Notes: generated from the letters alone by a model not told the origin. A stretch of 64,000 nt of DNA from Nocardioides sp. PD653-B2 (GCF_002117935.1 NZ_BDJE01000016.1:1-64000); one strand, 5' to 3'. Numbered from the stretch's first letter, positions 17,208-26,045 are shown. Numbers and translations: made by a program.

Positions 17208-18067
17208 TGGGCCACTCCTTCCGGTGCCAAGCGTTCGACCAACAACCGCGCGAACGCCGCGACCTCACCGTCTTTGCTTTCGACGGTGCCCTCGTGGGCG
17301 CCCTGGTCGCCAGCACGACCGCTCAGGAGACGAACCGCCAGCTGCCAGGCGGCCAGCTCCGGATCGTCGGCGGCGCCCTGGGCGAGGCTGTCGAGGACCG
17401 GGTCCACCTCCACGGCGGGCCGGCCTTCGGCTATCCAGGCATAGCATCGTGCCAGCGCTGAGCGGCCGCGCTCGAGCGAGCTCAGCCTCAGCAGCTCCTC
17501 GTGCGGTTGGTCGTGGTCGTCCACACGGACGTCGTAGGAACCGCTCGCGCCGACGACGCAGAGCCCTGCAGAGCGGTCGCCACGGAAGTCCCCGCCAGCC
17601 GCCCCGCCCGCGGCCAGCCCGGCCAGAACCCTCTCGTCGGCCGATTGCGCGGTCGAGCCTGCGGCTCGCATCACCGCGGCCAGTACCTCGGGGCCTTCAA
17701 GCATGTTGCCGGCGGCCACCACGCTCGTCGCTTCGTCCACCGCGTGCCCTGCCCAGCGCACACACGCTGCCCCCGTGTGAGCGAAGAGCATTCCCTCGTT
17801 GGTCACTGCGAGAAGCTGGCGATACGGCGCCCAGGACTCCGCACGGCACGCGGCCTCAAGGGTCGTCCCGGGCTCACCGGTCGAGGCCAGGTCCGCGCAG
17901 GCCTGGCCAAGCGCCTTACTGGAGAACGCCTGTGAGGCCACCAACGCCGTACGGTGCGAGACGGCAGCCGACGCGAAGACCTTTGTGAACGCTGCGCAGG
18001 AGTGCGACACGCTCCCTAGCGCCATCTCCTGTCGCTCGAGATCAACCACTGCGACTGAGTAGGTCAC
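17204..18067 (-). CDS. DUF1028 family Ntn-hydrolase-like protein
   Basis: A 287-residue protein. Its N-terminal two thirds matches the DUF1028 pattern: TYSVAVVDLERQEMALGSVS, LVASQAFSSKALG, AHTGAACVRWAGH, NMLEGPEVLAAV, AAGGDFRGDRSAGL and VDDHDQPHEELLRL. The family is placed in the Ntn-hydrolase superfamily and is often found in amino acid or amide catabolic clusters; its substrates are poorly known. GTG start overlapping the upstream gene. The C-terminal 80 residues are less conserved. Confidence 0.85.
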   Translation of the reverse strand: MTYSVAVVDLERQEMALGSVSHSCAAFTKVFASAAVSHRTALVASQAFSSKALGQACADLASTGEPGTTLEAACRAESWAPYRQLLAVTNEGMLFAHTGAACVRWAGHAVDEATSVVAAGNMLEGPEVLAAVMRAAGSTAQSADERVLAGLAAGGAAGGDFRGDRSAGLCVVGASGSYDVRVDDHDQPHEELLRLSSLERGRSALARCYAWIAEGRPAVEVDPVLDSLAQGAADDPELAAWQLAVRLLSGRAGDQGAHEGTVESKDGEVAAFARLLVERLAPEGVAQ

Positions 18068-19107
18068 GTCGCACGCTCCACGCGCGGCGCGACGACCTGC
18101 TTGAAAGCAGCGATCGTGGGCTCGGGGTCACCGGTGAGCGAGTGCGGCAGGATGACGATCCGGCGTACGCCGAGGTCGGTCAGCTCCTGGACCCGGTCGG
18201 CTACCCGTTCGGGCGGGCCGACCCAACCGAATCCGTCGACGAGACGGTCCGGGACCAGTGCGAGGTTGTCCCGCATTCCGGCGTAATCGCGGCGCTGAGC
18301 GAACTCGCGTACCTCATCTGCGACCGTCACTCCGAGGTGCTCGAGGAAGAACCAGTTAGGGTAGAGCAGCACCAGGAGTTGCCCCACGAGCGGTCTCAGG
18401 GCATCGCGGGCACGGTCGAGGTCCTCGTCGATCGCGACATCGATGCGGGCGACGACGTCGGTACCGATCTCGAGCTGGCGGTCCGCCTGTTCGGCACCTT
18501 TCGCAGCCCAGCTCACCGCCAGCTCGAACAGCGATCGGTCAGCGAAGGTGGAGATCATGACCGAGTCCGCGATGCGGCCCCCGAGTTCGAGCATCTTGGG
18601 ACTCTGCGATGCCAGTGTGAGCGGAATGTCGGGGCGGGGTGCCATCTCCAGGACGGCCTCACGCAGCTCAAAGTTGGCGTCTTCGCAAGTAACCCTCTCG
18701 CCCGCCAGCAGCGCTCGGAACGCCGTTAGCGCGGTCTCCATCGCTCGCACCGGCTTCACCGGGTGCATGGCAACCTGGGCGAAGCCAGAGCCGCCGGCAC
18801 CGATACCGAACATGGCGCGACCCCCGGACAGCTCGTCCACAGAGGCCACCGCGGCGGCGGTCACCGGCGGACGGATCATGAAGGGGTCGGCCACGAACGT
18901 GCCCAGTCGGATGGTGTGCGTGGCCACGGCGGCGGCACCCAGAGACACGAACATATCGCGGTGGAACCGCTCGTTGGAGACCCATGCTTCGTCGTACCCG
19001 AGCTGCTCAGCTCGAGCAGCCATGATGGGGACAGCCGACGCGGACAACACCTTGCCGAGCCCTACGCCCCACTTGATCACGTCGTCTCCGCTCTCGTTAG
19101 TCGACAT
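18064..19107 (-). CDS. LLM-class flavin-dependent oxidoreductase (second, Mer-like)
   Basis: A 347-residue luciferase-like TIM-barrel protein with VSNERFHRDMFVSLGAAAVA, SVDELSGGRAMFGIGAGGSG and GPPERVADRVQELTDLGV. It resembles the F420-dependent methylenetetrahydromethanopterin reductase (Mer) branch. I chose the ATG at 19107, with AGGA five bases before it; a GTG at 19110 is an alternative. It lies between the ABC transporter and DUF1028 genes in one operon and is distinct in sequence from the LLM protein at 14980-15978. Confidence 0.85.
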   Translation of the reverse strand: MSTNESGDDVIKWGVGLGKVLSASAVPIMAARAEQLGYDEAWVSNERFHRDMFVSLGAAAVATHTIRLGTFVADPFMIRPPVTAAAVASVDELSGGRAMFGIGAGGSGFAQVAMHPVKPVRAMETALTAFRALLAGERVTCEDANFELREAVLEMAPRPDIPLTLASQSPKMLELGGRIADSVMISTFADRSLFELAVSWAAKGAEQADRQLEIGTDVVARIDVAIDEDLDRARDALRPLVGQLLVLLYPNWFFLEHLGVTVADEVREFAQRRDYAGMRDNLALVPDRLVDGFGWVGPPERVADRVQELTDLGVRRIVILPHSLTGDPEPTIAAFKQVVAPRVERAT

Positions 19108-19814
19108 CACAGTCCTAGATAGGCGCTCTTGACCTGAGGGTCCTTACGGACCTCTTCGGCCGTTCCGGAAAGCACGATTTCGCCGGTCTCCATGACGTAG
19201 GCCCGATCACTCACCTCGAGCGCCTCACCCGCGTTTTGCTCGACGAGCAGCACGCCAAGACCTTCGTCGCGAATTCTCGTGATCGTCGAGAAGGTCGCCT
19301 CGACCAATGACGGAGCGAGGCCGAGTGACGGCTCGTCCATCATCACCAGTTGGGGGTCAGCCATCAGTGCCCGACCGATGGCCAGCATCTGCTGCTCGCC
19401 ACCAGAGAGCGACCCCGCCGCCTGCTCTTTGCGTTCCGCCAATCGGGGGAACAAGTCGTAGCAACGATCCACCCGGCCGCGACGCTCGTCCGCGTGGGCG
19501 TGTATCCCGCCGAGGAGCAGGTTCTCCAGCACCGTCATCGCTGGGAAGACCCGTCGTCCTTCGGGCACCTGCACCAGGCCCGCCCGCGCGATGTGGTGAC
19601 TCGCGGACCGGCCGATCTCCTGGCCGTCGAAGCGCACACTTCCCGAACGGCCCGCGACGACACCGGAGATGCCCATCAGAGTGCTGGACTTGCCGGCTCC
19701 GTTGGCACCGAGGAGGCAGACGGTCTCGCCACGATCCACATGGAAGCTGATGTCACGCACCGCGACCACACCGCCGTAGCTGACGCCCAGGGACTCGATC
19801 TCAAGAAGCGGCAT
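19107..19814 (-). CDS. livF: Branched-chain-type ABC transporter ATP-binding protein LivF
   Basis: A 235-residue ATPase with Walker A GANGAGKSS, signature LSGGEQQMLAIGRAL and Walker B LVMMDEP, and a LivF-type C-terminus (GTAEEVRKDPQVKSAYLGL). The ATG at 19814 is chosen over an earlier in-frame start because the conserved protein begins there (MPLLEIESLGVSYGG). It overlaps livG by 14 bases. It energises import by the LivHM permease, and operon context suggests an organic nitrogen compound as substrate rather than leucine. Confidence 0.94.
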   Translation of the reverse strand: MPLLEIESLGVSYGGVVAVRDISFHVDRGETVCLLGANGAGKSSTLMGISGVVAGRSGSVRFDGQEIGRSASHHIARAGLVQVPEGRRVFPAMTVLENLLLGGIHAHADERRGRVDRCYDLFPRLAERKEQAAGSLSGGEQQMLAIGRALMADPQLVMMDEPSLGLAPSLVEATFSTITRIRDEGLGVLLVEQNAGEALEVSDRAYVMETGEIVLSGTAEEVRKDPQVKSAYLGL

Positions 19815-20559
19815 ATTTTGCTCCCAGGTAGGCCTCGACGACGCGAGGGTCCTCGAACACCTCGGCAGGTGCACCCTCGGCGAGAACCACCCCGGCATCC
19901 AGCACGATCACTCGCTGAGCCAGGGAGCGGACCGCCGACAACAGGTGCTCGATGATCAGGAGGTCGATGTCGGTCTGTCGACACAGATCGCGGACCAGCT
20001 CGACGACCTCGGTCACCTCCGTGGGGTTCAGACCTGCCATCACTTCGTCCAGCATCAGCACCGAGGGGCGTAGAGCGAACGCGCGCGCGAGCTCCAGCCG
20101 CTTGCGTTCGCCGTGTCCCAGAGATGAGGCAAGCTGCTCAGCCTTGTCGTGGAGGCCGACCTGCTCCAGCAGGTGGTGCGCCTCCTCGATCGCAGCGGCG
20201 CGACCCGTCCCGGTCGCCAGTGCCGCCACTGCGACGTTGCGGACCAAGGTCTCGTCCACGAAGGGGCGGACGGTCTGGAAGGTGCGCGAGATCCCGAGCC
20301 TCGCCCTCTGGTCTGCGCGCTTGCCCGTGACCTCCACTCCGTGGAGGAGAATGCGGCCGGTGGTCGGGCGAAGCGCACCGGCGAGCGCGTTGAAGAGCGT
20401 GCTCTTGCCGGCGCCGTTGGGACCCACAACACCGAGGACCTCGCCGTGTCGGACTTCGAGGTCCAGGTCGGAGAGAGCACGCAGCCCGCCGAAATGGACG
20501 CTCAGCCCACGTGCTTCCAAGACGACCTCGCCCGCTGCATGGGTGGTGGCTCTGGTCAT
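19801..20559 (-). CDS. livG: Branched-chain-type ABC transporter ATP-binding protein LivG
   Basis: A 252-residue ATPase of the LivG type, with Walker A GPNGAGKST, signature LGHGERKRLELARAF, Walker B VLMLDEVMAGLNP, and the characteristic C-terminal segment EGAPAEVFEDPRVVEAYLG. Its ATG overlaps the livM stop. It pairs with LivF as the two ATPase subunits of one importer. Confidence 0.95.
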   Translation of the reverse strand: MTRATTHAAGEVVLEARGLSVHFGGLRALSDLDLEVRHGEVLGVVGPNGAGKSTLFNALAGALRPTTGRILLHGVEVTGKRADQRARLGISRTFQTVRPFVDETLVRNVAVAALATGTGRAAAIEEAHHLLEQVGLHDKAEQLASSLGHGERKRLELARAFALRPSVLMLDEVMAGLNPTEVTEVVELVRDLCRQTDIDLLIIEHLLSAVRSLAQRVIVLDAGVVLAEGAPAEVFEDPRVVEAYLGAKYAAS

Positions 20560-21593
20560 CGGTTGCTCCCTCTGCGACGGAGAACGAGTCGGCCGAGCTG
20601 AAGGCCGACCCCCGCGATGCCACGGGGGAACCAGTGCGCCAGGGCGATGATCGCGACACCAACGATCAGCAGGCTCATCTGCGGCAGATCGCCGAGGTGG
20701 TCATGGGCGAACTCGGAGACGTTGGTCATGGCCGCCGAGCCCAGGAACGGCCCCAGCACGAGGGTCTCGCCCCCGAGGATCGCCCGCACAGCGATGTCGA
20801 TCGACACGCTGACGTTGAACCCCAGCTCCGGGTCGATGAACTGGATGTAGTGCGCATACAACCCGCCGCCGATCGAGGTCACGCCGCCGCTGATGGCCAT
20901 GCAGGCACTCAACGACCGCGAGACGTTGATGCCACTGGCCGACGCGGTTGCCTCGTCCCCTCGGATAGCCGACAGTCGCCACCCGAGGGGGCTCCACTTG
21001 ACCAGTGCGAATACGGCCATCGAGAACGCGCCGTAGGCCAGGGCGACCACGTAGAACCCGCGAGGATCGGAGAACTGCATCTGAGCGACCCCTGCCTCGG
21101 GTTTGAAAGGGATCAGCACGCCGTTGGTCTTCCCGACGTAGTCCCAGTTGGACGCGATGATCCTGAGCATCTCGCCCCAGGCGAGGGTGTACAGCCCGAA
21201 GTAGGCGCCCTTGACCTTGAAGCGGACGGCGAGCGCCGTCATCAGCCAGGCCAGTGCCGCTGACATGACCACACCGAGTCCGATGCCCAACCACGGGTTC
21301 CAGTCGTACTTGGCGAAGACGAGGGCCGAACTGTACGCCCCCACCCCGAAGAACGCCGCGTGCCCGAGCGGGATGAGCCCGCTGAGCCCGCCAGCGATGG
21401 CCCAGCCGCTCGAGACGCCGGCGAAGATCAGAGCGGTCGTCCAGAGGCTCACCGTCTGCCGGTCGCCAGCCAAGGGCACTAGAGCGAGGAGGGCTAGAGC
21501 GACCCAGAGACCGAAGAGCAGGTACCGCCTCATGGGTCGTCGAGGCGATGGACTCCCGGTCGCCCTAACCGGGGCCGGAGCCACGGTGCTCAT
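20556..21593 (-). CDS. livM: Branched-chain-type ABC transporter permease LivM
   Basis: A 345-residue inner-membrane permease with about nine or ten hydrophobic segments and the LivM signatures GLSGLIPLGHAAFFGVGAY and IRGDEATASASGINV. The ATG at 21593 overlaps the livH stop codon (ATGA). It forms the channel with LivH. Confidence 0.93.
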   Translation of the reverse strand: MSTVAPAPVRATGSPSPRRPMRRYLLFGLWVALALLALVPLAGDRQTVSLWTTALIFAGVSSGWAIAGGLSGLIPLGHAAFFGVGAYSSALVFAKYDWNPWLGIGLGVVMSAALAWLMTALAVRFKVKGAYFGLYTLAWGEMLRIIASNWDYVGKTNGVLIPFKPEAGVAQMQFSDPRGFYVVALAYGAFSMAVFALVKWSPLGWRLSAIRGDEATASASGINVSRSLSACMAISGGVTSIGGGLYAHYIQFIDPELGFNVSVSIDIAVRAILGGETLVLGPFLGSAAMTNVSEFAHDHLGDLPQMSLLIVGVAIIALAHWFPRGIAGVGLQLGRLVLRRRGSNR

Positions 21594-22453
21594 GCTCTCC
21601 TCCTCAGGCCCTCGGGCCGCACCAGCAAACAGACGATGAAGACCACGAAGACGACAAAGACCTTCATCGTCCCGGGCAGGAAGAGCGAACCGACGCCCTC
21701 GATGACGCCGATCACGGTGCCAGCCGCGAAAGCGCCGCCGATGTTGCCCAAGCCCCCGAGGACCGCGGCCACGAAACTCATGAGCAGGAGGTTCGTGGCA
21801 ACGCCAGGGGCCACCGGGACGACGCTTGCCGACAAGCCGCCCGCGAAGAACGCGGCGCCCGCGCCCAGCGCCATGGTGGCTGCAAGCAACCGCGCGACGT
21901 TCAACCCCATGAGCTGCGCTGCCAGCGGGTCCTGGGCGACCGCTCGGATGCCACGCCCCAAATCGGTCCGTTGGAGGACGAAGGCCAGAGCAAGCGTGAA
22001 GGCGACCGCGAGCCCGAGCACCGCGAGCCGGCTCCAGTAGAAGTTGGCTGCCCCGATCGAGAAGGTCCTGGTCGACAGCGCAGACGTGACGTTCTGCGGC
22101 TGCGACCCGAAGATCATCGAGCACAGCGACTCGATGGCGATCCAGACGCCCAGCGTCACCAGCAGGGGTCCGTCCCCGCGCCCCATGAGGCGCGATATCA
22201 AGAGCCACTGAACCACGTACCCGAGCACGAGCCCGCCCACGATCGTCGGCACGACGAGGAGCAGGGGATCCCAACCGGTCGCCCTGTTCAGGGCGTACAC
22301 GAGGTACATCCCGACGAGAATGAACGCGCCGTGCGCCAAGTTGACGATCTTGGCTACGCCAAAGACCAGCGCGAGGCCGATTGCGGCCACGCCGTACAGC
22401 GTCCCGTTGAACAGTCCACCGATCACGGACTGAAGGACAAGACGGTCATCCAT
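21590..22453 (-). CDS. livH: Branched-chain-type ABC transporter permease LivH
   Basis: A 287-residue permease with the LivH pattern: GTLYGVAAIGLALVFGVAKI near the N-terminus and the internal FAAAVLGGLGNIGGAFAAG segment. It has about eight membrane spans. ATG start, 57 bases after the binding-protein gene. First permease of the livHMGF order. Confidence 0.93.
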   Translation of the reverse strand: MDDRLVLQSVIGGLFNGTLYGVAAIGLALVFGVAKIVNLAHGAFILVGMYLVYALNRATGWDPLLLVVPTIVGGLVLGYVVQWLLISRLMGRGDGPLLVTLGVWIAIESLCSMIFGSQPQNVTSALSTRTFSIGAANFYWSRLAVLGLAVAFTLALAFVLQRTDLGRGIRAVAQDPLAAQLMGLNVARLLAATMALGAGAAFFAGGLSASVVPVAPGVATNLLLMSFVAAVLGGLGNIGGAFAAGTVIGVIEGVGSLFLPGTMKVFVVFVVFIVCLLVRPEGLRRRA

Positions 22454-22510
22454 ACGCTCCTCCTCTCTTGCCTGGCGGGCCCGTGCTGGGCCAGCAGTGT
22501 CAACGTCCGA

Positions 22511-23722
22511 TCAGGGCCAGACAGGTTTCGAGGTCGCCCACTCCTCGGGGAACACCACTTCGCGGCGCCCGTTCTGGAACTGGTACGTGATCGGCTCAAT
22601 GCCTTCGTTCTGGCCCACATCGTCGAAGGTGATCTCCTGCTCGGTCAGGAGGTAACCGTCGAACGTGCCCGAGGCGAGCGCCTCACGGATGTCGCCCGGA
22701 TCGGCCGAACCCGCGTCCTCGATCGCCTCGAGGAGGACGCGTGCAGACACGTAACTCATGACCCCGCCACCAGAGGGTTCATCGCCGTACTCGGCCTCGT
22801 ACTTCTCGGCAAAGGCCTGGTAGTCCTCGGAGCCGAAGTCCACCGGGTAGCTGCCCGCGTCGAAGACGTTCTCGGCCAGGTCGCCCGAATCTGCTGCGAA
22901 CCGGTTGCTGTACCAGCCCGCGCTGTCCACTCCGATCACGGCCTTGAAGCTGGCCCCCTGCTCCTTCAGCGTCCTCAGCAACAGGCTGCTGTCGGGGCCG
23001 TAGCCCGTCGACAGCAGCAGGTCCGCACCAGACGAGATGGCCTGCGCCACCTCCGCGCTGAGATCGGTAGTGGAGGATGCGTAGGAGATGCCTTGGACGT
23101 CGAGGATGCCGCGCTTGTCGGCCTCGGCCTCGAAGTACTCGTTCTGTGCAGAGCCGAACGCGGAGTCCTCGAAAAGGTGGACGGCCTTGCCGTTGCCTCC
23201 GACCTCTTCATTGACCAGCTCGACGAAGTCGTTGGCAGCCTTGGCCACCCGTGGCGGGTCGAACATCACGCGGAAGGTGTTCTTGTACCCGCGCTCAATC
23301 AGCTCAGGGGCCTGAGACTGATCAACAATGTGCGGGATACCGGCCCGCTCGGCAACCTGAGTGGTGGCCAGCGTATTCGAGCTGAGCCACGCACCGATGA
23401 TGCCGACGGCTCCCCCATCGATGAGCATCTCGACATTGCGTGCGGCCTGCTCAGGCGCACCAGTGCTGTCGCGATACTCGAACTTGACCTTCGCGCCGCC
23501 GAGCGACTCGATGCCGCCGCCCGCATTGACGTCGTCCACGGCCTGAAGGATGGCGTTCACCATCTCTTGACCATCGTCGGCGAGGGCGCCGGTGAGCGGA
23601 TAGGTACCCCCGATGACGATCGTGTCCACGCTGTCGCTGGACTCGCCGTCATCACCGCAGGCAGCCAGGACGCTGAGGCTCAATGTGAGTCCTAAGGTCG
23701 CGGCCAGTGTCTTGGAACGCAT
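22511..23722 (-). CDS. Branched-chain-type ABC substrate-binding lipoprotein
   Basis: A 403-residue periplasmic-binding-fold receptor (type I, LivK-like). The signal peptide MRSKTLAATLGLTLSLSVLA ends in a lipobox with Cys directly after LAA, so it is membrane-anchored outside the cell. The mature part begins with an acidic Ser/Asp linker and TIVIGGTYPLTGALADDGQE, as in amide- and leucine-binding receptors. It precedes livH. The ligand cannot be told from sequence. Confidence 0.92.
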   Translation of the reverse strand: MRSKTLAATLGLTLSLSVLAACGDDGESSDSVDTIVIGGTYPLTGALADDGQEMVNAILQAVDDVNAGGGIESLGGAKVKFEYRDSTGAPEQAARNVEMLIDGGAVGIIGAWLSSNTLATTQVAERAGIPHIVDQSQAPELIERGYKNTFRVMFDPPRVAKAANDFVELVNEEVGGNGKAVHLFEDSAFGSAQNEYFEAEADKRGILDVQGISYASSTTDLSAEVAQAISSGADLLLSTGYGPDSSLLLRTLKEQGASFKAVIGVDSAGWYSNRFAADSGDLAENVFDAGSYPVDFGSEDYQAFAEKYEAEYGDEPSGGGVMSYVSARVLLEAIEDAGSADPGDIREALASGTFDGYLLTEQEITFDDVGQNEGIEPITYQFQNGRREVVFPEEWATSKPVWP

Positions 23723-23832
23723 GGGCTCTCTCTTCTTCCGTTACTCGTCCTTGTGGGTGGCGACGCTGAAGTGGTGCTGGGTGAAGCAGGCGCCCCGAGA
23801 CGCTGGCGACCACGCGATCGGGCGTGGTGGGC

Positions 23833-24330
23833 TCAGTCCTCCGGCGCCCAGGGGCGCTCGCCAGGCTCGTTCGGGGAGAAGTGGGCGTGGACAACCTTCC
23901 AGCCGTCGTTCTCACGCGTGTAGACCATGGTTGCCCGCATGACGGGTCGACCCGTGAGCTTTCGTCCGAGGATCTCCTCCTCGTCACCGGCGGAGCCCCG
24001 GTGGATCTTGATCTGGTCGTCGGTGAGCACGGCCATGTCACCCCGGATCATGACCTTCACGTTGCCGAGCTGGACCTGGCTGATTGCCTTGAACCGCGGG
24101 CCGTAGTAGCGCCAGATCCCGAGCCAGTCCTGGAAGCCGGTGTAGGTGTGACCGTTTGAGTTGAAGTAGACATAGTCATCCCGGTCGCGCCAAAGCTCCT
24201 TCAGCGCCGGGATGTCCAAAGCGTCGTTGGCAATCCAGAACTGTTGAAACTGCGCAAGCAGTTCCTGCTGGTCCTGCTCGCTTCCGCCGTCGAAATCGAC
24301 GTTTCTTGGCGCCAGGTCTGTCGAACTCAT
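23833..24330 (-). CDS. SnoaL-like/DUF4440 nuclear-transport-factor-2 fold protein
   Basis: A 165-residue protein of the NTF2-like fold. Typical features are the FQQFWIANDALDIPALKELW helix, DYVYFNSNGHTYTGFQDW, and MVYTRENDGWKVVHAHFSP near the end. Such proteins act as small hydrolases, isomerases or binding modules. The ATG at 24330 (MSSTDLAPR) follows GAAAGGCA. It is the first gene of the long catabolic operon after the regulator gene. Confidence 0.8.
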   Translation of the reverse strand: MSSTDLAPRNVDFDGGSEQDQQELLAQFQQFWIANDALDIPALKELWRDRDDYVYFNSNGHTYTGFQDWLGIWRYYGPRFKAISQVQLGNVKVMIRGDMAVLTDDQIKIHRGSAGDEEEILGRKLTGRPVMRATMVYTRENDGWKVVHAHFSPNEPGERPWAPED

Positions 24331-24459
24331 CAGTTGCCTTTCTGTGGATGTGGCAGTTGCTTGGTGGGACGCGTGGGTCAGCGCCGGCCGCGGGCGAGGC
24401 CGGACGCGCGCTCGGAAAACCCAGCACCGCATGTGTGGATTGCGACGCTGCGTGGACTA

Positions 24460-25314
24460 TCAGTGAGAGAGGTAGTGGCCGATTTCCGATGCAACTCCGT
24501 CGAGTCGGTCGAGCCGCTGCCTGACATCCTCTTGACGCAGGTGTGCAACTTCTTCTGCCAACATGGCGAGCAGCACGTTCGCGGAGGTATGGGTGCCGAA
24601 CGTCAGGCCCCAGTTGATCTCCGCGATGAGAACCACGTCAGCAGCCGCGACGAGCGGGCTTGCATCTGTGTCGGTGATCAGCACAACCTGGTAACCCTGG
24701 CGCCGCGCGAAGTCAATGATCGTCACGATGCTCTGCGGGTAGCGAGGCATTGCGAAGACCACCATCGCCGGCGAGCGCGCCCGCGCCCCCATCGCCAGGT
24801 CGTCGTACGTTTGGGAGCCATCCGTGGTGATGAGGTGGACGTTCGACCTCATCCGGCCCAACCTGTAGGCGAACGTCTGAGCCAGCGGGCTCGAAATCCT
24901 CAGGCCAAGCACCACGACCTGCTCGGCGGAACTGATGACTTGGGCCGCGTCCTGGAGCGAACGACCATCAGCCAGCCGCCGGCGCAGATTCTTGAGGAGC
25001 TCGATCTCGTCGTCGATCTCGCGCTGGTGACGGTTTCGCGCGACTCCTCCCTCGTCCTCCCGCGCCAGACGCCCGCGCTCACGAACATCGTCGAGCATGC
25101 TCGCGTAACTGTCGTATCCCAGCGCCTTAGCGAGCCGACTCACCGAAGGCTGGCTGACGTCAGCCTGGGCCGCCATCTCGGCAGCGGACAAGAACATGAA
25201 CCGGTCAGGCTGGTCCAGCAGCATCCGCGCGATCTGACGTTGTGCCGGCGTGAGTTGAGCATGACGGACGCGGTCCTCCAGGTTGCCCTCCTGCGCCAGA
25301 AGTTCGTCAGCCAC
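24460..25314 (-). CDS. MurR/RpiR-family transcriptional regulator
   Basis: A 284-residue repressor. The N-terminal HTH_6 domain (about 15-90) has LSAAEMAAQADVSQPSVSRLAKALGYDSY. The C-terminal SIS sugar-phosphate-type domain (about 115-260) contains VVLGLRISSPLAQTFAYRL and VVLITDTDASPLV. RpiR proteins sense metabolites through the SIS fold. It lies upstream of, and on the same strand as, the catabolic operon, which it probably controls. Inverted repeats lie 20-60 bases before its GTG start. In purine-type clusters this family regulates nitrogen-compound genes, but the effector here is unknown. Confidence 0.92.
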   Translation of the reverse strand: MADELLAQEGNLEDRVRHAQLTPAQRQIARMLLDQPDRFMFLSAAEMAAQADVSQPSVSRLAKALGYDSYASMLDDVRERGRLAREDEGGVARNRHQREIDDEIELLKNLRRRLADGRSLQDAAQVISSAEQVVVLGLRISSPLAQTFAYRLGRMRSNVHLITTDGSQTYDDLAMGARARSPAMVVFAMPRYPQSIVTIIDFARRQGYQVVLITDTDASPLVAAADVVLIAEINWGLTFGTHTSANVLLAMLAEEVAHLRQEDVRQRLDRLDGVASEIGHYLSH

Positions 25315-25336
25315 GACCTCAACGTAGCATCGTCAG

Positions 25337-25370
25337 ATTCAGATGGAAAGCATTCTGAATGAAGACATTC
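25337..25370. promoter_or_regulatory. Inverted repeats upstream of the RpiR gene
   Basis: Two overlapping dyads are visible: attcaga, a ten-base spacer, tctgaat; and gaatg-aaga-cattc. The stretch is AT-rich compared with its surroundings and lies 23-56 bases upstream of the regulator's GTG, a position suited to an autoregulatory operator. This is inferred from symmetry and position only. Confidence 0.45.
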
Positions 25371-26045
25371 ATTCGTTACGCAGCATTTACGGAGGAGGTC
25401 GTCTCACGCGGCGGCTGCTCGGCAAGCCCGACCACAATCGCCGCCGCGGACGCTCCAGTTCACCGCCCAAGGCCCATAGGTAGTGGGCTCTCCGTCTCTC
25501 GCCGCTCGCGTTACGCGGCCATCTCCTCGTGGACCTTCATCAGGAAGTCGGCGGTCAGCTCGGTTCCTCGACATGGACGTTCTCGCAGTCGGGTTGACCC
25601 GCACCTCCACGATGCCGCCGAGTTCTCTGGTCTTCATGGAGTTCTCGAGGCGCTTCTGCGCGTTGAAATGTTGCCCGAGCGCAATGAACGGACGCAGATG
25701 CCGGCCTCCGCGCTGTAGGCACGACGCGGCCCGGCGACGATCTGCGACGACGACCAGGGCCCGGCATCGACGATGCACGGCGGTCCCGGCGACGACATCA
25801 TGCGTGGCGGCCAGCAGGACGACCTCCTGATCGGCGGCTCGGGCACGGACCGGGCCGACGGGCGCATCGGCACCGACACCTGCCGGACCGAGGCGCGGCG
25901 CAACTGCGAAGGATCCGCAGCTGGTGGAGGTCAACGGTGAACGCTCCGTCGGTGAACGCACGGTCGATGCGGCGCGCGACGGCGGACCGTCTACGGCCGA
26001 GCGCGCGCAGGTCGGCCTCGTCGTCGGCAACCGAGATCGCCTCGC
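25371..26045. other. Scrambled intergenic region with gene debris
   Basis: About 675 bases with no intact gene. Its centre (25722-25916) is the second copy of the RTX 3' end. On its right, a TTG-started frame (26049 leftward, SEAISVADDEADLRALG...) begins at the kinase stop and is cut where the RTX copy begins. On its left, minus-strand frames end in GTELTADFLMKVHEEMAA and a stop. I do not recognise either fragment. The patchwork suggests a recombination scar. Confidence 0.6.
25722..25916. repeat. Copy 2 of the 195-bp dispersed duplication
   Basis: Near-identical to 9227-9421, the 3' end of the RTX-like gene, in the same orientation: four differences in 195 aligned bases and no gaps. It has no start codon or signal sequence and is not part of any gene here. 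The high identity implies a recent copy. Confidence 0.9.
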
